40,177 nt of DNA, from NCBI GenBank assembly GCA_035686365.1, contig DASRZM010000034.1, positions 1 through 40,177 on the forward strand. Direction: 5' to 3'. Below the pieces are notes generated by a model that was given only the letters and a program-made list of their open reading frames with translations, was not told the DNA's origin and did not search any database. The DNA comes from DASRZM01 sp035686365 (GTDB lineage Bacteria; Pseudomonadota; Gammaproteobacteria; Xanthomonadales; Xanthomonadaceae). The position numbers and the translations under genes were made by a program. How positions within the stretch are numbered: position 1 is the stretch's first letter; the number at the start of each line of letters is the position of its first letter. Positions 15,119 to 23,841 of the stretch are shown here, piece after piece.

Positions 15119-18085
15119 TCAGGGAACCGGAGCCCAGGCGTCCTCGCCCAGCCAGTAGTCGATCGGCTGCGGCCGCGCGAACAGGTAGCCCTGGCCGTAT
15201 TCGCAGCCCATCTCCTGCAGCGTCTGCCGCTGGTGCTCGGTCTCGATGCCCTCGGCAACGACCTCCATCTCCAGCGAGCGTGCCAGCGCGATCACCGCCC
15301 TCACTACCGAGGCGCTCACGCGCGCGGTCTCGCCGTCCTCGGCGAGGCCGGCAACGAAGCTGCGGTCGATCTTGAGCACGCGCAGCGGAAAGCGGTGGAT
15401 GTGGCTGAGCGAGGAATAGCCGGTGCCGAAGTCGTCCAGTGCTGCATGCACGCCGGCCTTTTGCAGCCGCTGCAGCATCGCGCCGAGCTGGTCGGGGCTC
15501 TGCAGCAGCGCGCCCTCGGTCACTTCGATGCGGATTGCGTTCGGTTCCAGGCCGGAGGCGGCGATCAGCTGCAGCAGGCGGGTGTCGAAGTCGCTGTTCG
15601 CGAAGTGCCGCGGGGACACGTTCAGCGCGACGTAACCGCCGTCGCGGAGCAGGCTCCGGGCGGCGCGGCAGCTGGCCTCGAACACCTGCCAGTCGATCGC
15701 TTCCAGGACGCCGCTGTCCTCGGCCACCTGGACGAAGGACCCCGGCGCCAGCATTCCACGTTCGGGGTGGTACCAGCGCAACAGGGCCTCGTAGCCCACT
15801 ACGCCGGCATTGGAGAGCCTGACGATCGGCTGGAAGTGCGGGTGATACTCGCGGCGGTGCAGGCCCCGGCGCAGGTCCCCTTCGGCCGCGAGCAGGTCCA
15901 GCGCCTCGCGGTACAGATTCTGGTCGAACAGCTCGAAACGGCTGCGTCCGCGTCCCTTGGCGCGGTACATCGCGGCATCGGCGTCGCGCAGAAGTTCCTC
16001 GGCGGTGTCGTACCGGTCGTCGGCCAGCGCGATGCCGACACTGACCGAGCTGCTGATGTCGTGCTCGCGCGCGCGCATCGGCTGCGCCACGGCTCCGATC
16101 ACGCGCCGGGCCATGCCGATGGCCGTGTCTGCGTCGCCTGCGTCCTCCAGCAGGATCGCGAACTCGTCACCACCCAGGCGCGCGACCACGTCCGGCTCGC
16201 GCACGCAACCGGTCAGGCGCCTTCCGATCTCCTGCAGCACTTCGTCGCCGGCCAGGTGGCCAAGACTGTCGTTGATGACCTTGAAGCGGTCCACGTCCAT
16301 GTACAGCACGGCAAAGCGGCGCTCGGGCTGGCGTCGCATCCGCGCCAGGATGCGCTCGAGTCGGTCGTGCAGGTAGCGACGGTTCGGCAGGCCGGTCAGC
16401 GCGTCGTGCATGACCTGGTGCTTGAGCTGGAGTTCGGCCTGCTCGCGCTGGGAGATTTCGTGCCGCAGTTCGGAGGTGCGTTCCTCCACGCGCTGTTCGA
16501 GCCGCGCATTGGCCGCGCGGAGCGACTGGGCGGCGCGCCGCCGCTCCAGGGCGGTGGCAATGTGATAGCTGACGAAGGTCAGCAGTTCCTGGTCGCGCGG
16601 TCCGTAACTGACCTCGGTGGTGTAGCTCTGGACCGCAACCACCCCGATGACCGCTTCGCTGCCGGTCAGCGGTACGCCCAGCCAGCAGTGCGAGGGCGGA
16701 CCGGAGGCGAGGATCCCGCCCTCGAGCTGGTTGCGGCGCACTGCGACACGGTCGGCCAGCAGCGGCGCGCCGGTCCGGATCACGTATTCGGTCGATCCGA
16801 GTCCCATCGGTCGCGACGGGTAGTCGACCTTGAGCTCGTCCACGTGGTAGGGGAACTCCAGCATGTTGCCGTCTTCGCTTATCAGCGCGATGTAGAAGTT
16901 CTGCGCATTGATCAGGCCGCCGACGATGCCGTGCACGGCAGCGTAGAACTCCTCCATGCTGCCGTCCCCGCTGGAGAGCTCGGCAATCCGGTACAGCGCG
17001 GCCTGCAGCCGCTCGCCGCGTTGCCGTTCCTCCACTTCCAGGCTCATCACCCGGTTGGCGTCGGCCAGTTCCCGGGTGCGGCTGGCCACGCGCGACTCCA
17101 GCTCGAACTGGGACTGCTTGCGCTCCAGTGCGGTGAGGATGTGGGTGGCCACGAACGAGAGCAGGGCCTGGTCTTCGTGGGTGTAGCGCGCGCCCTCGAC
17201 ATAGCTTTGCACGACTACGGCGCCGCACACCACGCCGCCGCGCAGCATCGGCACGCCGAGCCAGTCATGGCTGTCGGCGCCGTGGATCGTCAGCGGGCCG
17301 GAAACCTGCTGGGCGAGCTCGGTCGTGGTGCCCATCAGCGGGCGGCGGTCGCGCACCAGGTACCAGGTCAGGCCGCGCTCGATCTTCTTGAGCGGCAGCC
17401 ACTGCGCCGAGTCGAGCAGATCGCGGTCGATGCTGTCGACGAAGTAGATGAAGCGGATGGCGTCGCGCCCGGTGTCGTACAGCGCGATGTAGAAGTTTTC
17501 CGCGTACATCAGCGAGCCGATGATGCGGTGCACGCCGCGCAGCAGTTCGGGCATGTCGCGTTCGGAGCCGGCCAGGTCGGCGATCGCGAACAGCGCGCGC
17601 TGGAGCCGCTCGGCCTGTTCCAGCCGCGCGACCGAGCGCCGGAGAGCAACGGTTTCCAGAGCCTCCCCGATGCGCGCCCGCGCGGTATCGAGCAATCCGT
17701 CCAGGTGCGGCGAGCGGACCGGGTGGGCGTTCTCGTGGCGCAGGACCAGGACGGCAGTCGCAGTCGAATCGTTTCCGGTGAGGGCAAAGGCCTGCAGGCG
17801 GCCCTGCACGGCATGGCCGGACGCCGAGGCCAGGGCCGCGTCGGCCACCGCGATGCGGTCGGTGGCGACGACCCGTTGCGGGCACGAGTGCCGCTGCGCC
17901 GGCCAGTCGGTGGCCCACAGCACGGTCGCCTCCTGGCACAGCCCGAGGCCTTCGGCGTGGGTGGCGATGGCCGCAGCCACCGACTCGACGTCCGCTGCCA
18001 GCAGCAGTTCGTTCCGGAACGGTGCGAGCATCCCACCGGAGTCCGGGTCGGGCGTGGGCTGGGGATGGATGAGTCGTGATGACAT
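15119..18085 (-). CDS. GAF-GAF-GGDEF-EAL cyclic di-GMP turnover protein
   Basis: A 988-residue soluble signalling protein. Two similar GAF domains (about 165-325 and 365-515) each contain an NFYIAL strand and a WLGVP motif and look like an internal duplication; each is followed by a coiled coil (about 320-360 and 515-555). The GGDEF domain (about 556-720) has intact GGDEF at 638-642 and an RxxD inhibitory site (Arg629-Asp632) five residues before it. The EAL domain (about 735-975) keeps EALLR (766-770), NVS, VTE, DDFGTG (Asp884, Asp885) and Lys906. Both cyclase and phosphodiesterase activity therefore look possible. There is no membrane segment; the GAF ligands are unknown. It is convergent with the ABC permease. 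Confidence 0.93.
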   Translation of the reverse strand: MSSRLIHPQPTPDPDSGGMLAPFRNELLLAADVESVAAAIATHAEGLGLCQEATVLWATDWPAQRHSCPQRVVATDRIAVADAALASASGHAVQGRLQAFALTGNDSTATAVLVLRHENAHPVRSPHLDGLLDTARARIGEALETVALRRSVARLEQAERLQRALFAIADLAGSERDMPELLRGVHRIIGSLMYAENFYIALYDTGRDAIRFIYFVDSIDRDLLDSAQWLPLKKIERGLTWYLVRDRRPLMGTTTELAQQVSGPLTIHGADSHDWLGVPMLRGGVVCGAVVVQSYVEGARYTHEDQALLSFVATHILTALERKQSQFELESRVASRTRELADANRVMSLEVEERQRGERLQAALYRIAELSSGDGSMEEFYAAVHGIVGGLINAQNFYIALISEDGNMLEFPYHVDELKVDYPSRPMGLGSTEYVIRTGAPLLADRVAVRRNQLEGGILASGPPSHCWLGVPLTGSEAVIGVVAVQSYTTEVSYGPRDQELLTFVSYHIATALERRRAAQSLRAANARLEQRVEERTSELRHEISQREQAELQLKHQVMHDALTGLPNRRYLHDRLERILARMRRQPERRFAVLYMDVDRFKVINDSLGHLAGDEVLQEIGRRLTGCVREPDVVARLGGDEFAILLEDAGDADTAIGMARRVIGAVAQPMRAREHDISSSVSVGIALADDRYDTAEELLRDADAAMYRAKGRGRSRFELFDQNLYREALDLLAAEGDLRRGLHRREYHPHFQPIVRLSNAGVVGYEALLRWYHPERGMLAPGSFVQVAEDSGVLEAIDWQVFEASCRAARSLLRDGGYVALNVSPRHFANSDFDTRLLQLIAASGLEPNAIRIEVTEGALLQSPDQLGAMLQRLQKAGVHAALDDFGTGYSSLSHIHRFPLRVLKIDRSFVAGLAEDGETARVSASVVRAVIALARSLEMEVVAEGIETEHQRQTLQEMGCEYGQGYLFARPQPIDYWLGEDAWAPVP

Positions 18086-18324
18086 TCGGGGCGACCTGCA
18101 CGCAACGGCCGCCCACCGTGGCTGGCAGTGCGGCTTTCATTGGAGGCTAGCGCCGCGCACGCAGGCGGCGTCGTGACGCAGTCGCCGCATGGCCCCGGAG
18201 CGCCCGATCGCTGTTTCGAACCGTGACCGGGCCCGCGTGCCGCACGCGACCGGGTTCACGCCGGGACTTCGGTTCCGTACCCGTTTCCGGCGATCTGCAC
18301 GAGGTCTGCCGAGCGATGCCGTGC

Positions 18325-19239
18325 TCAGTCCGGACCGGTCGGCGCCAGGCGCACGGGCAAGGGCACGTTGCACAGCTCCACCCGCCCGACCGGATCCAGG
18401 AACCAGGATTCGCGGCGGTGGCGGCGGGCTGCGATCAGCGCGCGGAAGGTCTCGGTGTCGGTGCGCAGGGACTGCAGCGGCAAGCGCTGCCTGCCGGGCA
18501 GCTCCGAGCCCAGCCGCACCGAGTCGATGCGAACGCGCTGGTCCGGTTTCTCGTAGAAGCCCAGCGGCCCGGTCCCGCGCGGCAGCGTCGCCAGGTGCTC
18601 GATGCCGTGCACGACGCGACCGACCAGGGTGATGTTGCGGTCCAGGTGCCGCGGGGCGTGGCCGATCACCGCGTAGAGCTCGGCGCCGCTGCCGCTGTCG
18701 GCGGTATCGCCGCGGCCGGCGCCGACCATCCCGTAGCAGTGCGCCAGCCAGACCCGTCCGCTGGCCGGATCCCAGCCGACCGGGAATCCGGACGCGAACC
18801 CGGCGCGGGGCGCATAGATGTCGCCGTCGGGGACCGGCGTGATGCGCACTCCCGTGCGCGCGCGGTCGAACTCCGGCGGCAGCGATCGCCGAGCCTGCTT
18901 CATCGGCCGGGCACGCTCCGGATCGTCGCCCTCGGGATCGCCCCACTGGACCACGTAGTTGTCCTGCGAGCGCACGATCGCCAGGCCGTCGAACCAGTGC
19001 TCGCGGGCCAGCGCAACTATGTTGGCCGCGTGCGCTGGGGCGAAGTCATCGGCCAGCTCCACGACCACGCGTTTGCCGCCGAAGTCCAGGTACAGCAGGT
19101 CGTCGGGGTCCAGCGTGCGCCAGTCGGCGTCGCTGGCGGCGGCAAGGACCTCGGCGGTGGTGGGTGTGGCTGGCGGTTCTTCGGCTGCACACGGCGCAAT
19201 CAGCGCGCACAGCAGGGCGGTGGGGACGAGTCGGCGCAT
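18325..19239 (-). CDS. Periplasmic cyclophilin-type peptidyl-prolyl isomerase
   Basis: A 304-residue protein with a signal peptide (VPTALLCALIAPCAA) followed by a cyclophilin-like domain: VVELADDFAPAHAANIVALA, then WFDGLAIVRSQDNYVVQWGD, matches the strand-helix-strand start of cyclophilins, and LAHCYGMVGAGRGD and LDRNITLVGRVVHGIE match the second half. It is longer than minimal cyclophilins because of inserts, and canonical catalytic residues are partly replaced, so activity is uncertain. It is probably a periplasmic folding factor. Last gene of a minus-strand run srkA-methyltransferase-cyclophilin with short gaps. Confidence 0.85.
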   Translation of the reverse strand: MRRLVPTALLCALIAPCAAEEPPATPTTAEVLAAASDADWRTLDPDDLLYLDFGGKRVVVELADDFAPAHAANIVALAREHWFDGLAIVRSQDNYVVQWGDPEGDDPERARPMKQARRSLPPEFDRARTGVRITPVPDGDIYAPRAGFASGFPVGWDPASGRVWLAHCYGMVGAGRGDTADSGSGAELYAVIGHAPRHLDRNITLVGRVVHGIEHLATLPRGTGPLGFYEKPDQRVRIDSVRLGSELPGRQRLPLQSLRTDTETFRALIAARRHRRESWFLDPVGRVELCNVPLPVRLAPTGPD

Positions 19240-19303
19240 GGCGGATCCGGAAGGCGGGGCTCGACCGCCAGCATCGCGAGCGCAGCGTGCGGCGGTCAAG
19301 CCT

Positions 19304-19903
19304 TCACGGACACGACTCCAGCGCGGGCAGGCCCGCCTGCAGCGCGGGCGAGAGCCAGCAGTGCGATCCCAGCGCCCGCAGTCCCGCCTCCGAGAACCGC
19401 CGGCGGTACCAGCCCGCCGGGCGCGCGTGGAAGCCCTCCAGGTCGCCCTCGATGTCGTCGCCGCGGCAGTAGGTTTCCAGGAAGGCCACGCCGTGGCACA
19501 GCTCGGAAAAGCCGCGCAGCCCGGCCCGCAGCTCGGCGGCCGGCAGGTAGTGCATCAGGTCGGCGCATACCAGCAGGTCGAAGGCGGCATCGAACCGCAG
19601 GTGCTCCAGGTCGGCGAATCGCGCCGGGCGCAGGTTGCGCCGGCGGCCGTGTCGCGCGATCGCATGCGGGCTCGGATCCAGCCCCAGGTAGCGGCAGCGC
19701 GGGCGCAGCCGCAGCAGCGGCGCACGCCAGTCGCCTTCGCCGCAGCCCACGTCGAGCACCGAGCGCAGCGGCCGGCCGAGATGGAACTCGGCGCTCGCCA
19801 CGGCCAGCGCCACCTTGCGCTGCGTCGCCGGTCGCCGCGCCGTCCGGCGCGCCGGATCGCGGTACCAGCGTTCGAAGTAAACGGCGTCGTACTGCTTTGC
19901 CAT
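19304..19903 (-). CDS. Class I SAM-dependent methyltransferase
   Basis: A 199-residue protein. Motif I is SVLDVGCGEGDW (about 48-59), the strand-2 acidic residue is in YLGLDPSPHA, and CADLMHYLPAAELRAGLRG is the strand-4 region. The N-terminus KQYDAVYFERWYRDPARR is seen in a group of small bacterial methyltransferases without known substrate. It is 45 bases downstream of the SrkA kinase gene and 64 bases upstream of the cyclophilin, so a three-gene transcript is plausible. Confidence 0.83.
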   Translation of the reverse strand: MAKQYDAVYFERWYRDPARRTARRPATQRKVALAVASAEFHLGRPLRSVLDVGCGEGDWRAPLLRLRPRCRYLGLDPSPHAIARHGRRRNLRPARFADLEHLRFDAAFDLLVCADLMHYLPAAELRAGLRGFSELCHGVAFLETYCRGDDIEGDLEGFHARPAGWYRRRFSEAGLRALGSHCWLSPALQAGLPALESCP

Positions 19904-19948
19904 TGCGGGCTCCGGTCGGGGTCCCTGTGAACGGGTGCCGGACCGTTC

Positions 19949-20938
19949 TCAGGGTGGATCCAGCGCCGGCTCCTGCAGGGCCGAGAGCTGCTCCTGCAGC
20001 TGTCCGATCAGCGACTCGAACCAGCGCGGCTCTCCGAACCAGGGAAACGCCGCCGGGAAGGCCGGATCGTCCCAGCGCTGCGCGATCCAGCCGTTGTAGT
20101 GCAGCAGCCGCAGGCCGCGCAAGGCTTCGATCAGGTGCAGCTCGCGCAGGTCGAAATCGCGGAACATCGAGTAGCCCTCCAGCAGCCAGTCCAGCTGGCT
20201 GCGCATGTCCTCGCGGCTGCCGGACAGGAACATCCACAGGTCCTGCATGGCCGGTCCGGTCATGGCATCGTCCAGGTCCACGATGTGCACGGCATCTTCG
20301 CGCCACAGCAGGTTGCCGGCGTGGCAGTCGCCGTGCAGCCTCAGCGTGGTGACGGCGCCGGCCTGCGCGAAGCGCGCCTGCACCGCCACCAGCACCGCCG
20401 CGGCGATGCTGCGGAAGGATTCGACCAGGTGCGGCGGCAGCCAGTCCCCGGCCAGCAGCACCGCGACCGGATCGCGGCCGTAGCGGTCGACCGTCAGCGC
20501 GGGCCGGTGCTGGAAGCGGCGCACGGCACCGACCGCGTGCAGGCGACCGAGCACGCGGCCCAGGTAGCGCAGGGTATCGCGGTCGCCCGGTTCGGGGGCA
20601 TGGCCGCCGCGCAACGGGTACAGGGCAAACCGATAGCCGCCGTGGCGATGCAGCGTGGCGCCGGCGACGTCGACGGGTGCGACCACCGGCAGCTCGGCGG
20701 CCGCCAGTTCAGCCGCGAAGCCGTGCTCTTCCAGGATCCCGGCGTCGGACCAGCGCGATGGGCGGTAGAACTTGGCGACCAGTGCAGCGGCGTCCTCGAG
20801 CCCGACGCGATAGACGCGGTTCTCGTAGCTGTTGAGCGCCAGCACCCGGCCGTCGCAGGGAAAGCCCAGCGACTCCACGGCATCGAGCACCCGCTCCGGC
20901 AGCAGGTCGGCGAACGGTCGCGGATGGGCGGTCGGCAT
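19949..20938 (-). CDS. srkA: Stress response kinase A (YihE/RdoA)
   Basis: A 329-residue aminoglycoside-phosphotransferase-fold Ser/Thr kinase. It carries the SrkA start (FADLLPERVLDAVES), a nucleotide loop with ALNSYENRVYRVG, Lys56 in LVAKFYRP, the catalytic loop HGDCHAGNLL (Asp204, Asn209) and the metal-binding Asp221 in HIVDLDDA. In E. coli SrkA is a Cpx-regulated kinase that counters stress-induced death by acting on the MazEF pathway; the same role is an inference here. It is divergent from the cytochrome operon; the 239 bases between hold the FNR box. Confidence 0.93.
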   Translation of the reverse strand: MPTAHPRPFADLLPERVLDAVESLGFPCDGRVLALNSYENRVYRVGLEDAAALVAKFYRPSRWSDAGILEEHGFAAELAAAELPVVAPVDVAGATLHRHGGYRFALYPLRGGHAPEPGDRDTLRYLGRVLGRLHAVGAVRRFQHRPALTVDRYGRDPVAVLLAGDWLPPHLVESFRSIAAAVLVAVQARFAQAGAVTTLRLHGDCHAGNLLWREDAVHIVDLDDAMTGPAMQDLWMFLSGSREDMRSQLDWLLEGYSMFRDFDLRELHLIEALRGLRLLHYNGWIAQRWDDPAFPAAFPWFGEPRWFESLIGQLQEQLSALQEPALDPP

Positions 20939-21022
20939 CGCCCGATGCTACGCGATCGCGCCGCCGGGATCGCGTCGACGCGGGGCAGCAGCGATCCGGA
21001 GGACGGCCGAGCGCCGGGGAAC

Positions 21023-21036
21023 TTGACCGATATCAA
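21023..21036 (+). promoter_or_regulatory. FNR/ANR-type operator before the cytochrome operon
   Basis: TTGAC-CGAT-ATCAA differs from the FNR consensus (TTGAT-N4-ATCAA) at only one base. Its centre lies 41.5 bases before the start site expected from the TACAAA element at 21059-21064, the textbook position for activation by FNR at class II promoters. This predicts induction of the NapC-haem protein-DmsE-MtrB operon under oxygen limitation. Confidence 0.8.
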
Positions 21037-21058
21037 GAAAGACTCGTGCCCCGGGGCG

Positions 21059-21064
21059 TACAAA
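21059..21064 (+). promoter_or_regulatory. Predicted -10 element of the cytochrome operon
   Basis: TACAAA matches the sigma-70 -10 hexamer at four of six positions; the start site would be about 21071, leaving a leader of roughly 107 bases before the NapC-type ATG at 21178. No good -35 element is present, as expected where FNR occupies that region. Confidence 0.55.
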
Positions 21065-21177
21065 GGCGGTGGGACAGTGCGCAAGGTACGCCGCGGCCAG
21101 GGATCGGAGCGCGGCTGTGCTGCCCGGGGTTGGAGAAGCCGTCCGCTACCTTGCGGACGCCTGCAGGAGACTGGGCG

Positions 21178-21798
21178 ATGGCCGGAAGACTGCGGCGGAC
21201 GTGGACCTGGTTGCGCTCGCCCAGCAGCGGCGTGGCGGCCGGGACACTGCTGCTGGTGGGGGCGATCGTGGCCGGCGTGGCCTGGGGCGGGTTCAACAGC
21301 TTCCTGGGCTACAGCAACACCCTGGACTTCTGCACCTCGTGCCACGAGATGAAGGCGTTCGTGTACGAGGAGTACAGGGAGCGGCCGCACTTCGCCAACG
21401 CATCGGGCGTGCGCGCCATCTGCAGCGACTGCCATGTGCCCAAGCCCCTGATCCCGAAACTGCACCGCAAGATCGTCGCCACCTTCAACGAGGTGCCCAA
21501 GCACCTGATGGGCACGATCGACACGCGCGAGAAGTTCGAAGCGCGCAAGCCGGTGCTCGCGCAGAACGTCTGGGACGAGATGAAGGCCGACGATTCGGCG
21601 GCATGTCGGACCTGCCACACGAGCGATGCGACAGTGCTGGCCCTGCAGAAACCGCGCGCACGCGGACAGCACGAGGACGCGCTTCAGAGCGGCGAGACCT
21701 GCATCGACTGCCACAAGGGCGTCGCCCACGCCCTGCCGGAAGGCTACGAGGCGCGCGCCACCGAAGACATGGAAGAGGAAACCGATTTCGAGCTGTGA
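21178..21798 (+). CDS. NapC/NirT family tetrahaem cytochrome c (quinol dehydrogenase, CymA-like)
   Basis: A 206-residue protein with one N-terminal membrane anchor (GVAAGTLLLVGAIVAGVAWGG) and a periplasmic tetrahaem domain. CxxCH motifs start at Cys52 (CTSCHEM, with the Met58 typical of the first haem of NapC), Cys82, Cys143 and Cys175. NapC/NirT/CymA proteins oxidise menaquinol or ubiquinol at the inner membrane and pass electrons to periplasmic partners. The ATG follows a CAGGAGA ribosome site. First gene of a four-gene operon; the context (decahaem cytochrome, MtrB barrel) suggests a CymA-like feeder of an outer-membrane conduit. The C-terminus is acidic (EDMEEETDFEL). Confidence 0.92.
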   Translation: MAGRLRRTWTWLRSPSSGVAAGTLLLVGAIVAGVAWGGFNSFLGYSNTLDFCTSCHEMKAFVYEEYRERPHFANASGVRAICSDCHVPKPLIPKLHRKIVATFNEVPKHLMGTIDTREKFEARKPVLAQNVWDEMKADDSAACRTCHTSDATVLALQKPRARGQHEDALQSGETCIDCHKGVAHALPEGYEARATEDMEEETDFEL

Positions 21799-21841
21799 GG
21801 ACGCTCTGCGTCCCCAACGGCAGGACCCAGGAGGCATTACA

Positions 21842-22792
21842 GTGAACATCCGATTCCGAATCACCATGGCATCGCTCGCGGCTGTGCTCGCAGGCGTGGT
21901 CGCCGGCCCGGCATGTGCGGTGGACTGGAACACGGTCCCCGAGACCCAGGTCGTGCTGTTCTATCCGGGCCAGGCGTCGTGGGAATGGGCGCTGACCGAG
22001 CGTGACCACAGCGGTGCGCCCAAATTCCGCGAAGGCAAGGACTGTCGCGGCTGCCACGACGGCGAGCAGGCCGAGATGGGCACCAAGATCGTCGCCGGCG
22101 GCCCGCTGGAGCCAGGCCCGATCGCCGGCAAGTCCGGCAGCCTGGCGCTGGGCGTGCAGGTCGCGCGCGACGCCGACAACCTGCTGCTGCGGCTGCGCTT
22201 CACCGGCGCAGAGGTGTCCTCGAAGTCGATGGACCCGGACGTCCACGCCAGGGTGACGGTCATGATCGGCGATGCCAGCGTCAAGGAATCGATGCGCGCA
22301 GGCTGCTGGGCCAGCTGCCACGACGATCTGGACGGCATGCACAGCGCGCCGGCCGGAACCGAGCTGACCAAGTACCTGGGCGCTTCGCGCAACAAGCTCT
22401 CGCGCCAGGGCGGAGGCAGCGATTACAAGTCCGACGAGGCGCTGCAGGCGCTGATGGCGCAGGGTGCCTTTCTCGAGTACTGGCAGGCGCGGCTGAACCC
22501 GGGCAAGCCCGCCGAGGCCTCCAGCGGCTACGTGCTGGCCAGGCGGGAGCAGCACGCCGCCCCGGTGGTGGCGGCACAAGCCACGCAGGACGGCCGGCAG
22601 TGGACGGTCGTGCTCACGCGCCCGTTGCAACCGACCGGCACCGGGCAGAAGAAACTGGCGCCCGGCACGACTTATGCGATCGGATTCGCGGTGCACGACG
22701 ATCACGCTGCGCACCGGTACCACTTCGTGTCGCTCGAATACACCTTTGCGCTCGATGCCGGCGAGGTCGACTTCGTCGCCAAGCAGCAGTAA
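21842..22792 (+). CDS. Periplasmic haem protein related to ethylbenzene dehydrogenase gamma / cytochrome c-552
   Basis: A 316-residue secreted protein (signal about 1-26, ending ACA). After TERDHSGAPKFREGKDCRGCH comes one normal c-haem site (Cys68-His72). A second cysteine pair, Cys155-WAS-Cys159-His160, has three residues between the cysteines (CX3CH) instead of two. The rest (ADNLLLRLRF, then YAIGFAVHDDHAAHRYHFVS) is the beta-sandwich haem-binding domain of the EB_dh/cytochrome c-552 group, which in relatives holds b-type haem. It probably relays electrons in the periplasm between the NapC-type protein and the decahaem cytochrome, or serves its own reductase. The GTG start is fixed by an AGGAGG site seven bases upstream. 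Confidence 0.85.
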   Translation: MNIRFRITMASLAAVLAGVVAGPACAVDWNTVPETQVVLFYPGQASWEWALTERDHSGAPKFREGKDCRGCHDGEQAEMGTKIVAGGPLEPGPIAGKSGSLALGVQVARDADNLLLRLRFTGAEVSSKSMDPDVHARVTVMIGDASVKESMRAGCWASCHDDLDGMHSAPAGTELTKYLGASRNKLSRQGGGSDYKSDEALQALMAQGAFLEYWQARLNPGKPAEASSGYVLARREQHAAPVVAAQATQDGRQWTVVLTRPLQPTGTGQKKLAPGTTYAIGFAVHDDHAAHRYHFVSLEYTFALDAGEVDFVAKQQ

Positions 22793-22819
22793 GCCTGCGG
22801 ACCCGAGGAGATGCGCGCC

Positions 22820-23815
22820 ATGACCGCGAACCGGAAGTCGAAGGCAAGGGTGAAAAGGGCGCTGACCCTGCTCCCGGCGCTGGTGTTGCTGCTGGCACTG
22901 CCGACATCGGCAGTCGACCCGCAGTCCGCCGGGACCGGGTCGGCGGCCCCCGCCTCCGGCACTGCCGGCGATGCGCTCAGGACCTGCACGCGCTGCCACG
23001 ACGAGAGCGATCCGTTTCCGGTGCTCTCGATCCTCAAGACCCGGCACGCGGTCATGGCCGATCCGGACACGCCGTTCGCGCGCGAAGCCTGCGTGACCTG
23101 CCATGGCGCCAGCGCGGCGCACATGGAGGCGCCGGCCGACGCGGCCGAGCGTGCGGCGCCCGACATCGTCTACGACGGCGCCCATGCCAGCACGGCTGCC
23201 GAGCAGAGCGGCGTGTGCGTCGACTGCCACGCCGGCGGCGACCGCACGCACTGGCGCGGCAGTGCGCACGAGTCCGAGGAGGTCGCCTGCAGCAGCTGCC
23301 ACGTGATCCATACCGGAAACGACCCGGTGCTGGCCACCGAGACCCAGCCCGACACCTGCTTCCAGTGCCACAAGCGGCAGCGTGCCGAGACCCGGCGACC
23401 GTTCACCCATCCGATCCGCGAAGGCGAGATGGCCTGTACCGGGTGCCACAACCCGCACGGCTCGGCCGGGCCGTCGCTGCTGACCGAGACCACCGTCAAC
23501 GAGACCTGCTACGACTGTCACGCGGAAAAGCGCGGCCCGTTCCTGTGGGAGCACCAGCCGGTTCGCGAGGACTGCACCCACTGCCACCGCCCGCACGGAT
23601 CGGTGCACGCGGCGATGCTGACCAGCCGCGGACCGTTCCTGTGCCAGCAGTGCCACCTGGCGCAGTTCCATCCCAGCACCGCGTACAGCGGCACCGGACT
23701 GCCCGGCGAAAGCGTTCCGTCCGGCGCCCAGCAGATGCTCGGCAAGAACTGCATGAACTGCCATTCGCAGGTGCACGGCTCCAATCACCCATCGGGTGTG
23801 CGCAAGACCCGCTGA
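22820..23815 (+). CDS. DmsE/MtrA family decahaem c-type cytochrome
   Basis: A 331-residue periplasmic cytochrome with a signal peptide (LTLLPALVLLLALPTSA) and exactly ten CxxCH motifs starting at Cys56, 91, 133, 157, 180, 206, 230, 252, 275 and 311. Length, haem number and repeats such as ACTGCHNPHG match DmsE/MtrA/PioA, which plug into an MtrB-type barrel and conduct electrons across the outer membrane. The start at 22820 is preferred over an ATG nine bases earlier because GAGGAG (22805-22810) is then correctly spaced. It lies 27 bases after the previous gene and 26 before the barrel gene. Nothing is missing from the haem set. Confidence 0.95.
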   Translation: MTANRKSKARVKRALTLLPALVLLLALPTSAVDPQSAGTGSAAPASGTAGDALRTCTRCHDESDPFPVLSILKTRHAVMADPDTPFAREACVTCHGASAAHMEAPADAAERAAPDIVYDGAHASTAAEQSGVCVDCHAGGDRTHWRGSAHESEEVACSSCHVIHTGNDPVLATETQPDTCFQCHKRQRAETRRPFTHPIREGEMACTGCHNPHGSAGPSLLTETTVNETCYDCHAEKRGPFLWEHQPVREDCTHCHRPHGSVHAAMLTSRGPFLCQQCHLAQFHPSTAYSGTGLPGESVPSGAQQMLGKNCMNCHSQVHGSNHPSGVRKTR

Positions 23816-23841
23816 GCCACCGCTACAGGACGAGGTGGACC

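Noticed and set aside
12310..15258. A 982-residue open frame on the minus strand opposite the ABC ATPase and permease
   Set aside because: It is antisense to two clear ABC genes; its product is low-complexity and rich in Gln, Arg and His, the usual shadow in GC-rich DNA.
15233..18079. A 948-residue plus-strand open frame across the GGDEF-EAL gene
   Set aside because: It is antisense to a fully motif-supported protein and has no recognisable domain.
18086..18324. A terminator or small gene between the GGDEF-EAL and cyclophilin genes
   Set aside because: Only a weak 6-bp hairpin near 18235-18250 was found, and no coding signal.
22600..23841. A long N-terminal extension in frame with the MtrB-type gene
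   Set aside because: It overlaps the EB_dh-like and decahaem genes in another frame, is Arg/Pro-rich, and would hide the clear signal peptide at 23842.
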